A DNA stretch of 64,000 bases from Azospirillum sp. B510 (GCF_000010725.1 NC_013854.1:2757001-2821000), one strand, 5' to 3'. Shown: positions 1-9,179, numbered from the stretch's first letter. The notes: a model not told the origin generated them from the sequence alone. Translations and numbers: made by a program.

Positions 1-14
1 TCATCGGAAATGCC

Positions 15-590
15 TCACCCGACATCCTTCAGCGACCGCCGCAGGCGGTCCATCGCCAGGCGCAGGCGCGATTTGACGGTGCCGAGCGGGATGCCGTGCT
101 CCACCGAGATCACGCTGTGCGGCTTGTCCTCGAAATAGGCCATGCGCAGCAACTCCGCCTGTTCGGGCGGCAGCTCCTTCAGCGCGGCGCGCAGGCGGCC
201 GCCGCTTTCCTTCGCCTCGATCCGGCGATCCGCCGACTCCTGGGGTTCGGGCACCAGGGCGGGATCGTCCGGGTCGATCTCCGGCCGCTGTTCACGCCGC
301 AACGCATCGATTCGCTTGTTGCGGGCGATGGTGAACACCCAGGTTCCGGCAGAGGCATGGACCGGGTCATAGGTTTCGGCGCGGCGCCAGACCAACAGCA
401 TCACCTCCTGAACAAGCTCCTCGGCCGCCCCGGCATCGCACCCCAACCGGCGCAGATACGTCTTCAGCCGCGGCGCGAAATGATCGAACAGAACCCCGAA
501 CGCCTGCTTGTCCCGCGCGCGCCCGACGGCGACGAGACGGTCTTCCAGGCTGGGGGCCGTGTCGGCCGCGGGGGTGTGCTGATCCTGCAT
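15..590 (-). CDS. rpoE: RpoE-type ECF sigma factor (ECF11-like, ChrR-partnered class)
   Basis: Group 4 RNA polymerase sigma factor. Region 2 is visible around AAEELVQEVMLLVW and FTIARNKRIDALRR, and region 4 as LPPEQAELLRMAYF followed by the helix-turn-helix IPLGTVKSRLRLAMDRLRR. The sequence closely resembles the Rhodobacter/Azospirillum RpoE sigma factors held by the zinc anti-sigma ChrR, which direct the singlet-oxygen response. The reading frame is open up to a GTG at 623 and an ATG at 611; I chose the ATG at 590 by length comparison with RpoE, without a strong ribosome site. Directly downstream (about 10 bases after the stop) an ATG at position 4 of the minus strand probably starts the anti-sigma gene, which lies outside the window. 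An ECF-type promoter is visible upstream (744-771). Family is certain; the ChrR partnership is inferred. Confidence 0.85.
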   Translation of the reverse strand: MQDQHTPAADTAPSLEDRLVAVGRARDKQAFGVLFDHFAPRLKTYLRRLGCDAGAAEELVQEVMLLVWRRAETYDPVHASAGTWVFTIARNKRIDALRREQRPEIDPDDPALVPEPQESADRRIEAKESGGRLRAALKELPPEQAELLRMAYFEDKPHSVISVEHGIPLGTVKSRLRLAMDRLRRSLKDVG

Positions 591-743
591 GCGCCCATTC
601 AAGGGGAACATCGGCCCCGGCACAAGCCGGGGATGACACCCATTCCCGGAAATCGCGCCGCCGCCCCCCTTTTCAAGGCCCCTGCGTCAATCGCGCATCC
701 CACCCGCGAACAAGCCGGCCCCGCATATCGTATCCCGCCTGTC

Positions 744-771
744 GATACGCAACCCTCCGGTCGTCGGATCA
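744..771 (-). promoter_or_regulatory. ECF11/RpoE-type promoter upstream of the sigma gene
   Basis: On the minus strand TGATCC (771-766) is followed after exactly 18 bases by TATC (747-744). This fits the TGATCC-N18-TA pattern known for RpoE of Rhodobacter sphaeroides. It would start transcription near 737 and give a leader of roughly 110-150 bases before the sigma gene, implying autoregulation. Confidence 0.55.
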
Positions 772-818
772 CGAGGACTCCCGGCCTGCGGCTTTTTTCA
801 GGAATGTCCGGGCGGGCC

Positions 819-2795
819 CTAGCGCGGAAAACCCATGGCACGCAGGGACTCCGCCACCTCCGGCGTCTCCAGCGCCTCGATGAAGCGGCGGACGGCGGGA
901 CGGTCACGGCGGACGGACGGAACGACGAAGTCGTAATGCTCCTCCTGCAACGGCAGGAACCCCAGGCCATAGAGGTTGGCCGCGGTTTCGATGGCCATTC
1001 CCCAGTCGGCGCGGCCCTGCGCCACCGCGACGGCCACGGCGTTGTGCGATTTGGCCTGCGTCCAGTATCCCACCGGCCGCGCGCCGCCCAGCAACCGGTC
1101 GGTCAGGATGCGGGTGCCGCTGCCGGCATTGCGGTTGATCAGGATGCAGTCGGCCAGCCCGGCCACTCCGCCCACCGCCTCTTCCGCCGTCCGGCCTTCG
1201 AAGCGCGGATCGCCACGGCGGAAGACGATGCCCTGCATCCGGCGGTAGCCGGTGACGAGCTCCAGCCCCGGCGCCAGGAAGGGCGTGTTGTAGGCGCCGG
1301 TGGCCGGATCCATCAGATGGACGGGGGCGATGTCGCATTCCCCCCGCCGCGCCGCCGCCAGCCCGCCCATCGAGCCGACATTCAGCGCCTTGACCGTCAT
1401 TCCCTCCGCGATCAGCCGGCCGAGCACCGCGTTCAGACCGATGCACTGGCTGCCGACCACGATCAGCTCCGCCGGCGCCAGCGCCCGGCCGATCAGCTGG
1501 ACCGACACCGGCGTGCCCGCCTCCACCGCCTCGGCCTGGGCGTCGATGGCGAGGAAGCCGTCGGCATGGCTGAAGGCGGTGACCGCACCCGATCCCTTGG
1601 ACAGCGGATAGGCCGCCAACTCCTCCTCGCCGGCGCCCTGGACCAGCGAGACCATCACATATTCGGTGCGCCCGCGCTCCGACCCCAGCCGCACCGGCAG
1701 GGTCGCGGCCACCTCCTCCGCCGTCGCCGACGGCAGCCCGGCCATGGCGCGGATGACCGGCGCCACGAAGCTGTGGAAGGTGAACATGGCGGAGGTGGGG
1801 AAGCCCGGCAGGATCACCACCGGCTTGCCGGCGGTGACGGCCAGGCACAGCGGCTTGCCCGGCTTCAGCGCCACGCCATGGGCGACGATGCCGGGGTCGG
1901 ACAGCCGCGCCACGATGCGGTGGGAGCGGTCGCCCGCCCCCTTCGAGGTGCCGCCCGACAGCAGCAGCGCGTCGCACTCCAGCCCCTGGGCGACCAGCCG
2001 CTCCAGCGCACCGTCCTCGTCCGGAGCGATGCCGAGCGGCACCGGTTCCGCCCCCAGCTCGGCGACCGCGGCGGCCAGGATGGCGCCGTTGCTGTCATAG
2101 ACCGCCCCGGTGCGGATCGGCTGTCCGGGGGCGATGATCTCGTCGCCGGTGGACAGGATGGCGACGCGCGGCCGCCGCACCACCGGAACCTCGGCCAGCC
2201 CGATGGCGGCGAGCACGCCGATCTCGCGCGAGGTCAGGGACTGGCCCCGGCGCAGCACCACCTCGCCCCGGCCGATGTCGGAGCCGGCGGCGGCGACGAA
2301 GGCGCCGGGATTGGCCGGACGGCCGAGGGTGACGAACAATCCTTCCGGCCGCTCCACCGCCTCGGTCGTCTCGACCATCACCACGGCGTCGGCGCCGCGC
2401 GGCAGCATGCCGCCGGTGGCGATCACCGTGGCGGTGCCGGGCTCCACCGTCAGCCGCGGGACATGGCCGGCGGCGAGCACCTCGTCATTCAGGCGCAGGG
2501 CGACCGGACGGTCCTCCGCCGCCCCCGCCGTGTCGCCGGCGCGCACGGCGAAGCCGTCGACCATCGAGCGGTCGAAGCCGGGCACATCCACCTCCGCCGC
2601 CACGTCGGCGGCCAGGACGCGGCCAAGGGCGGCGGACAGCGCGACGCGCTCCTCCCCCCGCGGCGACAGGTCGAGATGGCGGTGGAAGCGGGCGCGCGCC
2701 TCGTCGCCGCTGACCACCTCCAGGAACTGGTCCTGGCGGGCGGCCTGGGCGACGAAACGGCGGATGTCCTCGCTGCTGCGGTCGGAGCTGGGCAC
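819..2795 (-). CDS. MoeA fused to a C-terminal periplasmic-binding-protein-like domain
   Basis: About 658 residues. The N-terminal 400 residues are a complete MoeA (molybdopterin molybdotransferase, inserts Mo into the cofactor): SMVDGFAV near residue 77, TGGMLPRGADAVV, LSTGDEI, GGTSKGAGD, KPGKP and LPGFPTS are all intact. The C-terminal 220 residues form a substrate-binding-like domain (PBP_like) with the hallmark NRNAGSGTRIL, as in the molybdate-sensing MoeA fusions. The open frame extends to 2960, but I choose the GTG at 2795, eight bases after AAAGG; the extension would be Arg/Pro-rich and unlike the family. It follows the second MoeA-like gene by 56 bases on the same strand, so they are probably one operon. 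Cytoplasmic; the PBP domain may bind molybdate or a cofactor precursor. Confidence 0.88.
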   Translation of the reverse strand: MPSSDRSSEDIRRFVAQAARQDQFLEVVSGDEARARFHRHLDLSPRGEERVALSAALGRVLAADVAAEVDVPGFDRSMVDGFAVRAGDTAGAAEDRPVALRLNDEVLAAGHVPRLTVEPGTATVIATGGMLPRGADAVVMVETTEAVERPEGLFVTLGRPANPGAFVAAAGSDIGRGEVVLRRGQSLTSREIGVLAAIGLAEVPVVRRPRVAILSTGDEIIAPGQPIRTGAVYDSNGAILAAAVAELGAEPVPLGIAPDEDGALERLVAQGLECDALLLSGGTSKGAGDRSHRIVARLSDPGIVAHGVALKPGKPLCLAVTAGKPVVILPGFPTSAMFTFHSFVAPVIRAMAGLPSATAEEVAATLPVRLGSERGRTEYVMVSLVQGAGEEELAAYPLSKGSGAVTAFSHADGFLAIDAQAEAVEAGTPVSVQLIGRALAPAELIVVGSQCIGLNAVLGRLIAEGMTVKALNVGSMGGLAAARRGECDIAPVHLMDPATGAYNTPFLAPGLELVTGYRRMQGIVFRRGDPRFEGRTAEEAVGGVAGLADCILINRNAGSGTRILTDRLLGGARPVGYWTQAKSHNAVAVAVAQGRADWGMAIETAANLYGLGFLPLQEEHYDFVVPSVRRDRPAVRRFIEALETPEVAESLRAMGFPR

Positions 2796-2851
2796 GCGGC
2801 GAACCTTTGCGGTATTGGGCCAGGGCGGATTGGGATCGGGGCAGGATGGGA

Positions 2852-4036
2852 TCAGGAGAAGCGATGCAAGATAACATCCGCTCCGTCCGGCACACCTTCG
2901 CTTTCCGCCGCGATCAGGACGAAGCCGTCGGCGCGCGCCGCCGCCGCCAGTCCCGGCCAACCGGGGGAGGCCACCGGCTCGACCTTGCCGGCCTCATCCA
3001 GCCGGACCCGGTGGAGGTCGAGGCAGCCGATTTCCGACACCAGCTTGCGCGCGGTCACCGCGCCGACCATCGCATGGGGAAGAGCCGTCGGCAAGCCGGC
3101 GGCATGCCGAACCGCGCGTCCGGCCAACAGCTCGTAGGCGGCCAGCGCCGCCATCGGTTCGCCGGGCAGCAGCAGGACCGGCACGCCGCCGGACCTGCCG
3201 AGACCGGCGCTGCCGCCGGGACGCATGGCGATGCCGTGCAGGTCGAGGCCGCCGACCCGCGCCAGGGCCGGCGGCGCCACATCGTCCGGACCGGTTCCGG
3301 TGCGCCCGGCCGACAGGATCAGGTCGGCGCCGGGCCGGGAGAAGGCATCGGCCAAAGCGTCGATGTCCACCGGAATGACCTCGACCGTCTCCACGACACC
3401 ACCGTCGCGCCCGACCAGCGCCGCCAGCATCGCCCCGAGCTGCTCGGGCGCGTCGGCCTTGGGGCCGCCGGCCAGCAGGATGCGCACCCGCGGCGCCGGC
3501 CGCACCGGCACCATCCCCCGACCAACGGGGCCGTATCCGGACACCGCCAGCAGGCCGAGGTCGCCGGGGCGCAGGCGCCGCCCGGCCGGCAGCAGCAAAC
3601 TTCCGGCGGCGCTCCAGGCCCCCCGCCGCTCCACCCCGTTGCCGGGCGCCACGCCGTCGATCGCCTCGATGACGGGGCCGGCGGCCTGCACCGCCTCATA
3701 GGGGATCACGGCGTCGCAGCCCGCCGGCAGCGGGTCGCCGGCGCTGACCGCCACGGCCGCCGTCAGCGGCACCGGGTTGTAGGAGCCGGCCCCCAGCGTG
3801 TCGGCCGCCGCCACGGCATAGCCGTCCGCCGTCGCCCGGTCGGCCGGCGGCCAATCACCCATCGCCACGACATCGCCCGCCAGCCGCAATCCGGCGCAGT
3901 CGGCCAGCGGCAGCCGCCTTGCCGCCGGCGGGGCGACATGGCTGTCGATCCACTCCCAGGCGACCGCCAACGGGACGCGGCGGGCGAAGCCACGCCCGCG
4001 GACGTCATGCACCGGCAAGCCGGACGGGACGGTCAC
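2852..4036 (-). CDS. Degenerate MoeA-like molybdopterin-binding protein
   Basis: 394 residues with the MoeA fold but eroded active-site motifs: ATADGYAV and AGDPLPAGCDAVI are recognisable, while STGDE is replaced by LLAGGPKAD and KPGKP by RPGGSAG; LPGEPMAAL remains. It probably still binds a pterin or its partner but may lack molybdotransferase activity. The GTG start overlaps the stop of the upstream diguanylate cyclase gene (GTGA, 4036-4033), implying translational coupling. It lies just upstream of the intact MoeA-PBP fusion. This paired arrangement suggests a heteromeric insertase or a regulator for one molybdo/tungsto-enzyme, but no such enzyme is encoded in the window. Confidence 0.8.
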   Translation of the reverse strand: MTVPSGLPVHDVRGRGFARRVPLAVAWEWIDSHVAPPAARRLPLADCAGLRLAGDVVAMGDWPPADRATADGYAVAAADTLGAGSYNPVPLTAAVAVSAGDPLPAGCDAVIPYEAVQAAGPVIEAIDGVAPGNGVERRGAWSAAGSLLLPAGRRLRPGDLGLLAVSGYGPVGRGMVPVRPAPRVRILLAGGPKADAPEQLGAMLAALVGRDGGVVETVEVIPVDIDALADAFSRPGADLILSAGRTGTGPDDVAPPALARVGGLDLHGIAMRPGGSAGLGRSGGVPVLLLPGEPMAALAAYELLAGRAVRHAAGLPTALPHAMVGAVTARKLVSEIGCLDLHRVRLDEAGKVEPVASPGWPGLAAAARADGFVLIAAESEGVPDGADVILHRFS

Positions 4037-4965
4037 AGCGCCGGCACCGTGTCATCCTGCGCCGTGGCGTCCCGCACGCGGTTCCGGCCGGCGCGCTTGG
4101 CACGGTAGAGCAGCTGGTCGGCGATCTCCGCCAGCCGTTCGGGGCCCCCCTCGTCCGACGGGATCACGGTGGCGACGCCCAGGCTGATGGTGACATAGGG
4201 CGCGACCGGTGATTGCGCATGCGGAATCCGCCGGTCGGCGACGCCCGCCCGGAACCCTTCGGCCAGGCGGACGGCGCCCTCGCCATCGGTCTCCGGCAGC
4301 AGGCAGACGAACTCCTCGCCGCCATAGCGGGCGACGAGGTCGCTCGGCCGGCGCGCCCGCTCCGACAGCACATCGGCCACGATGCGCAGGCATTCGTCGC
4401 CGCTCTGATGGCCGTAATGATCGTTGTAGGCCTTGAAATGATCGACATCGAGGATGACGAGCGACAGCGGCAGATGGGACCGGCCGCAACGCCGCCATTC
4501 GCGCCGAAGCGCGTCATCGAACCGGCGGCGGTTGGCGATGCCGGTCAGCCCGTCGAGAAAGGACAGGCTGCGCAGCAGGTCGGCCTGCCGCTTCAGCAGA
4601 AGATGGTTGCGCACCCGCGCCCTGACGATCGGCGGGCTGATCGGCTTGGTGATGAAGTCGATGGCCCCGACCTCCAGCCCGCGGGTCTCATCCTCCACCT
4701 CGCCCTTGGCGGAGATGAAGATGACGGGGATGTCGTGGGTGGCGGGATCGGCCTTGATGCGGCGGCAGACCTCGAAGCCGTCCATCCCCGGCATCATGAT
4801 GTCCAGCAGCACGAGGTCCGGCATCCGCGACTGGACGAGCTCCAGCGCCCTCTCGCCATCGGTGGCGAAATAGATGTCGTAGTCGTCCTTCAGGATTCGG
4901 CTCAACACATGGACGTTGGACGGAATATCGTCCACCACCAGGATTTTCGGGCGGGGATCGGTCAT
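4033..4965 (-). CDS. REC-GGDEF response regulator (diguanylate cyclase)
   Basis: 310 residues. An N-terminal receiver domain with acidic pocket VDD at 11-13, phospho-acceptor D55 (LLDIMMPGMDG) and conserved K108 (TKP). A C-terminal GGDEF domain with active-site GGEEF at 215-219 and a product-inhibition I-site RPSD at 206-209, five residues upstream. It should therefore be an active, feedback-inhibited c-di-GMP synthase. The start MTDPRPKILVVDD at 4965 is chosen because the receiver begins there; the longer open frame from 5097 runs inside the upstream kinase gene. It starts 8 bases after the hybrid kinase stop and overlaps the next gene by 4 bases, so the kinase is the likely phosphodonor. 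Confidence 0.92.
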   Translation of the reverse strand: MTDPRPKILVVDDIPSNVHVLSRILKDDYDIYFATDGERALELVQSRMPDLVLLDIMMPGMDGFEVCRRIKADPATHDIPVIFISAKGEVEDETRGLEVGAIDFITKPISPPIVRARVRNHLLLKRQADLLRSLSFLDGLTGIANRRRFDDALRREWRRCGRSHLPLSLVILDVDHFKAYNDHYGHQSGDECLRIVADVLSERARRPSDLVARYGGEEFVCLLPETDGEGAVRLAEGFRAGVADRRIPHAQSPVAPYVTISLGVATVIPSDEGGPERLAEIADQLLYRAKRAGRNRVRDATAQDDTVPAL

Positions 4966-4973
4966 CGGCTCGC

Positions 4974-7900
4974 TCAGACCGTCGGTGGCGGGAGGCCGAG
5001 GTCCCGTGCGATCCGCCGCACGATGCCAAGCGCCTTGGTGAAGTCGAGACCGTCGATGGCGGCGGACAGCCCCTTCATCGTCGAAGGGTCGATCCATTCC
5101 GTCAGCGACGGCACCAGAATAGCGAACTCCTCCGCCGCTGCGAAGTTGCTGTCGTGCAACAGGGCCGCGAACTCCGGCAGACGCTCCGCCAGCAGCGTCC
5201 GGCTCTCCGCCGAACGGCCGGTTCCGGCAGGCCCGCCGGCCGCTCCCTCCGCCCCCGCCGCGGCATCGTCCTTCAGACGACGGGCGCTTTCCAGCACGAG
5301 CGCCAGTTCGGAGCGCAGCACCGGCATCTGGGCCGCCGCCGCCGCCGCATCCTGCCGTTGGGCGGCGGTCTGCACCGCGTCGGCGGCGACCGAGAGGCGA
5401 CGGGCGCCGACATTGCCGGCGACGCTTTTCAGATCGTGCGCGATCGACTTGGCGGTCGCCAGATCCTCCCCCTCCAGCGCCTCGGCGATCCGCTCGGCGA
5501 TGCCGGCATAGCTGTCGGCGAACTGACCGATGAAGCGGCGGAACAGAGCGGTATCGCCGTCCAGCCGGTTGAGCGCATCGGTCAGGTCGATGCCCGGAAG
5601 CTGGTCGGGAAAGCGACCGGACTTCGGAGCGGGCGGAACGGCGGACGGCGCGCCGGCGGAGGCGGAGGCGGCGGCGGTCACCAAGGCGTCATTCCGGGCC
5701 GGAATCGGTGCGGCGGCGCAGGGCCTGACCGCCACCAGCGGCGGCCCGATCCAGCGGGCCAACGTCGCGAAAAGCTGCGGCAGGTCGAGCGGCTTCGGCA
5801 CATGGGCGTCCATCCCGCTGTCGAGGCAGCGCTGGCGGTCCGCCGGCAGGGCGCTCGCGGTCATCGCGATGATCGGCAGACGCCGCCCCACGGGCAATGC
5901 GCGGATCGCCGCGGTGGCGGCGAAGCCGTCCATGTCCGGCATCTGCACATCCAGCAGCACGGCATCGAAGGGCTGGTCGGCCATCCGCACGCGGTCCACC
6001 GCCTGCCGTCCGGTGGCGGCCTCGGTGACATCGGCCCCGGCCCGCTCCAGAATCTCGCGGGCCACCTGACGGCTGATCGCATTGTCGTCGGCCAGCAGCA
6101 GGCGGCGGCCACGCAGCGCCCGGCTGGCATCCCAGGCCGGCCCGCCCAACCCGCCCCCAGAGGTCGAAACCGGGGCCGGGGCTCGGGCCGGGGCTGGGGT
6201 TGGGACCGGTTCCGGAACCGGGCTGGGCAAGCGCGGCCCGCCGACGGCCGGCTCGGACTGTCCGCCGCCGCTCCGGGCATAGGCGACGGTGACGGCGTCG
6301 AGCAGGGTGGAGGCGGTGACGGGCTTGACCAGGAAGCCGGAAATCGCGGTCTCTTCGGTACGGGCGTCCATCCGCTCGCGGCCATAGCCGCTGACCACGA
6401 TGATCATCGGCATGCCGGCGCCGGCATCGGCGTGGATGCGCCGCGCCGTCTCGATGCCATCCATCCCCGGCATCTTCCAGTCCATCAGAACCACGTCATA
6501 GGCACGGCCGGCGGCGGCGGCGCGCTCCACCTCGTCGATGGCGGACCGGCCGTCACCGCAAGCGGTCACCGCCCAGCCGAAGGCGGTGACGATCTCGCCC
6601 AGCACCTCGCGCGCGGTGGGATTGTCGTCGACGACCAGAACCGTCAGATCGCGGGGCACCGGCCGCGCCGGCTGAAGCGGGACGTCCGCCCCCTCCGGGC
6701 CGGAGGCGCCGGGGCGGCGGCCGAACTCCGCCCGGAAGCGGAAGACGCTGCCCTTGCCGGGCTCGCTCTCCACATCCATGGCGCCATTCATCAGCCGGAC
6801 AAGCCGGGCGCAGATCGCCAGCCCCAGCCCGGTGCCGCCGAAGCGCCGGGTGGTGGAGCTGTCGCCCTGGCTGAAGGCCTCGAACAGCCGCTCGCGCTGT
6901 TCCGGCGCGATGCCGATGCCGGTGTCGCGCACGGAGAAATCCAGCACGGCGCCGTCGTCGGCCAGCGTCCGGAGCCGGACCGACACCACCACCTCGCCGG
7001 TCTCGGTGAACTTGATGGCGTTGCCGGCGAGATTGATCAGGATCTGCTGAAGGCGCAGCGGATCGCCGACCAGCTCCAGCGGCACATCCGGCGCCACCGA
7101 GAACAGGACGTCGATGTCCTTCTCCTGCGCGGCCGAGCCGACGATCACCGCCAGCGTCTGAAGCAGGTCGTCCAGACGGAAATCGGCGCGCTCCAGCTCC
7201 AGCTTGCCGGCCTCCACCTTCGAGAAGTCAAGAATGTCGTTCAGGATGCCCAGCAGCGACTGCGCCGACACCCGCACCTTCTGCACATAGTCCGCCTGCC
7301 GGCCGGTCAGCTCCGTCTGCTGCAACAGATGGATCAGCCCGAGGATCGCGTTCATCGGCGTGCGGATCTCATGGCTCATGTTGGCCAGGAACTCGCTCTT
7401 GGCGCGGCTGGCCGCCTCCGCCGCCAGACGGGCGCGCTGCATCGCCGCCTCCGCCCGCTTGCGCTCGGCGATCTCGTGGAAGACCAGCACGGCACCCTCC
7501 ACCTTGCCGTCCGCCAGCATCGGCGACGCCGTGTATTCCACCAGGAAGGGCTTACCGCCCTTGGTCCAATAGGTGTCCTCCAGCCCGCGGCGGCTCTCCC
7601 CGCTCAGCAGAACCTCGGTCACCGGGCATTCCAGCGCCGGGAAATGGCCGCCGTCGGCGCGGCGCGCATGGATCAGCTCATGCAGGTTGCCGCCCAGAAG
7701 CTCCTCGTTGGCATAGCCGGTCAGCGCGGAGGTGGCGGGATTGGCGAAGGTGACCAGCCCGTTGCGATCGACGCCGCAGATGCTGTCGGAAGCGGAACGC
7801 AGGATCAGGTTCAGCCGGCGGTTGGCGCTGGCGAAGGCCTCGTTGGCGCTTTCCAGCTCCCGCTTCTTGGCGTCCAGCTCGGCATTGGTGTCGGCCAGCC

Positions 7901-8876
7901 GGCGGCGGCCAGCCACTTCGCGTTCCAGGCTGCGCAGCGCGGCATAGGCCAGCCCGGCGCAGGCCAGCACCGCCAGCGCGACCAGAATGCTGCCGCGGAT
8001 CGTCCGCTCCCGCCAGGGCGCCAGCTCCGTCGGCTCCGACAGGGCGACGAAGACGACCAGCGGCAGGTCCGGCACCCGCTGGTAGGACAGGATACGCCTC
8101 GTCCCCGCCTCCGTCCCGTCGATCTCGAAGGTCTCGGTCGCCGCCTCCGCCGCATGGCGCAGCACGATCGGCCCATCCGGCCCGGCCAGCGGTTCGCTGG
8201 CGGGGAAGCGCAGCACCGGCTTGCCGTCGGTGCGGTAGAGCGCGATGGCGGAGCCGGGGCCGATATCGAGGCTTTCATACAGCTGGCGGTAATAGTCGAG
8301 ATCGACATTGGTATGGACCACGCCCTGGAAGCGGCCCTCCACCATGATCGAACGGCTGACCGTGAAGAACTCCGTCCCGGTGATGCGTCCGGCGATGCGC
8401 TCGCCGACATGGAACTCCGTGCCGTCGAGATGCGCCTTGAAGAAGCTGCGGTCCGCGGCGCTGACCTGTGGGGTCGGAAACTGCCGGCTGGTCAGGATGG
8501 CGTCGCCGGCCGGGCCGTCGATCCACAGCGCCGCGATCTCCGGCAGGGCGTCCACCATGTCGCGGATGGTGATCCAGGCCTCGCGGTTGGTGTCCAGCCC
8601 GGCCAGGCCGTGATAGCGGATGAGATCCCGCGCGCGGCTGAGGGCGAGGTCGGCGGTCGCGACCGTTCGACGCACATGCTCCTGAAGCAGGCGGGCGGTC
8701 GACTGGGCCTGTTCCCGGCTGTGATGCAACGTCTGTTCCCGATCCGCCCAGACGACGTAGCTCCAGAAGCCGACGCCCAGCAGCGCGATCAGGGCGAAAG
8801 CGCCGGACAACAGCACGCGTGTCCGAATCGGGGATGCCGGAGGAGCCGGAGCGTCGATCGCGTTTCTGTCCATCAT
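4974..8876 (-). CDS. Hybrid sensor histidine kinase (Cache-PAS-HisKA-HATPase-REC-REC-HPt)
   Basis: 1300-residue inner-membrane kinase. Membrane segments at about 20-43 and 295-314 flank a 250-residue periplasmic double-Cache-like sensor. A PAS domain (355-470) follows, with the H-box [11 protein letters not shown] (H502), an ATPase domain (NLAGNAIKF, DTGIGIAP, GGTGLGLAI), two receivers (acceptors D799 and D976) separated by a Pro/Ala linker (about 884-905), and an HPt domain with H1147 (AHDLKSVAGN). All phosphorelay residues are intact. Output is probably the adjacent REC-GGDEF protein encoded 8 bases downstream. The ligand cannot be told from sequence. Start is the first of two adjacent Met codons. 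Confidence 0.92.
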   Translation of the reverse strand: MMDRNAIDAPAPPASPIRTRVLLSGAFALIALLGVGFWSYVVWADREQTLHHSREQAQSTARLLQEHVRRTVATADLALSRARDLIRYHGLAGLDTNREAWITIRDMVDALPEIAALWIDGPAGDAILTSRQFPTPQVSAADRSFFKAHLDGTEFHVGERIAGRITGTEFFTVSRSIMVEGRFQGVVHTNVDLDYYRQLYESLDIGPGSAIALYRTDGKPVLRFPASEPLAGPDGPIVLRHAAEAATETFEIDGTEAGTRRILSYQRVPDLPLVVFVALSEPTELAPWRERTIRGSILVALAVLACAGLAYAALRSLEREVAGRRRLADTNAELDAKKRELESANEAFASANRRLNLILRSASDSICGVDRNGLVTFANPATSALTGYANEELLGGNLHELIHARRADGGHFPALECPVTEVLLSGESRRGLEDTYWTKGGKPFLVEYTASPMLADGKVEGAVLVFHEIAERKRAEAAMQRARLAAEAASRAKSEFLANMSHEIRTPMNAILGLIHLLQQTELTGRQADYVQKVRVSAQSLLGILNDILDFSKVEAGKLELERADFRLDDLLQTLAVIVGSAAQEKDIDVLFSVAPDVPLELVGDPLRLQQILINLAGNAIKFTETGEVVVSVRLRTLADDGAVLDFSVRDTGIGIAPEQRERLFEAFSQGDSSTTRRFGGTGLGLAICARLVRLMNGAMDVESEPGKGSVFRFRAEFGRRPGASGPEGADVPLQPARPVPRDLTVLVVDDNPTAREVLGEIVTAFGWAVTACGDGRSAIDEVERAAAAGRAYDVVLMDWKMPGMDGIETARRIHADAGAGMPMIIVVSGYGRERMDARTEETAISGFLVKPVTASTLLDAVTVAYARSGGGQSEPAVGGPRLPSPVPEPVPTPAPARAPAPVSTSGGGLGGPAWDASRALRGRRLLLADDNAISRQVAREILERAGADVTEAATGRQAVDRVRMADQPFDAVLLDVQMPDMDGFAATAAIRALPVGRRLPIIAMTASALPADRQRCLDSGMDAHVPKPLDLPQLFATLARWIGPPLVAVRPCAAAPIPARNDALVTAAASASAGAPSAVPPAPKSGRFPDQLPGIDLTDALNRLDGDTALFRRFIGQFADSYAGIAERIAEALEGEDLATAKSIAHDLKSVAGNVGARRLSVAADAVQTAAQRQDAAAAAAQMPVLRSELALVLESARRLKDDAAAGAEGAAGGPAGTGRSAESRTLLAERLPEFAALLHDSNFAAAEEFAILVPSLTEWIDPSTMKGLSAAIDGLDFTKALGIVRRIARDLGLPPPTV
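6172..6204 (+). repeat. G-tract cluster, potential G-quadruplex
   Basis: Six runs of three to four G with loops of one to four bases on the plus strand (GGGGCCGGGG onwards), opposite the coding strand of the hybrid kinase. It encodes the Pro/Ala-rich linker between the two receivers, so it may be just codon-driven. Confidence 0.4.
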
Positions 8877-9179
8877 CGCCGAGTTGTCGCCGCATCGCCG
8901 CCGGCGACCGGCGCCGCCCGCCGGCCCTTCCGCCTACATCGGCCGGAGTATGATCTTGCGTCGGCGGCAACCGCAAGCGACTTGATTGGCACGGCGGGGG
9001 CGGTGGCGATGCCAGTGGCGATGGCGGCGGCGACAGCCGGCGCTTGCGGGGAACCCCTCCGGTACAGCCTCGCTTGCCCCGCCTGCCTTCCCGCGCGGGC
9101 TGCGGCATTGTCGGTATGCCGGGCCTGAAATTGTCACAGATGCCCCGCCCTCCGTCTCCGCCGTGAAAGCGCCCGTCCG
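8877..9179. other. Divergent intergenic region, kinase / PQQ dehydrogenase
   Basis: 303 bases without a convincing gene. It must carry the promoters of both flanking genes. The only motif I see is GGAAC (9050-9054), 16 bases, then CGCTT (9071-9075), which is close to but not the GGAAC-N16-CGTT consensus of the alphaproteobacterial general-stress sigma EcfG. Confidence 0.4.

Noticed and set aside
96..3137. Very long plus-strand open frame (about 1013 codons) opposite the sigma and moeA genes
   Set aside because: Shadow frame caused by high GC; its protein is rich in His/Arg/Gln/Gly without any family motif, while the minus strand carries complete conserved domains.
9050..9075. EcfG (general stress) promoter before the PQQ dehydrogenase
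   Set aside because: GGAAC is right but the -10 part reads CGCT instead of CGTT; kept only as a remark.
5154..9128. Plus-strand open frame of about 1324 codons opposite the hybrid kinase
   Set aside because: Same kind of antisense shadow; all recognised kinase, receiver and HPt motifs are on the minus strand.
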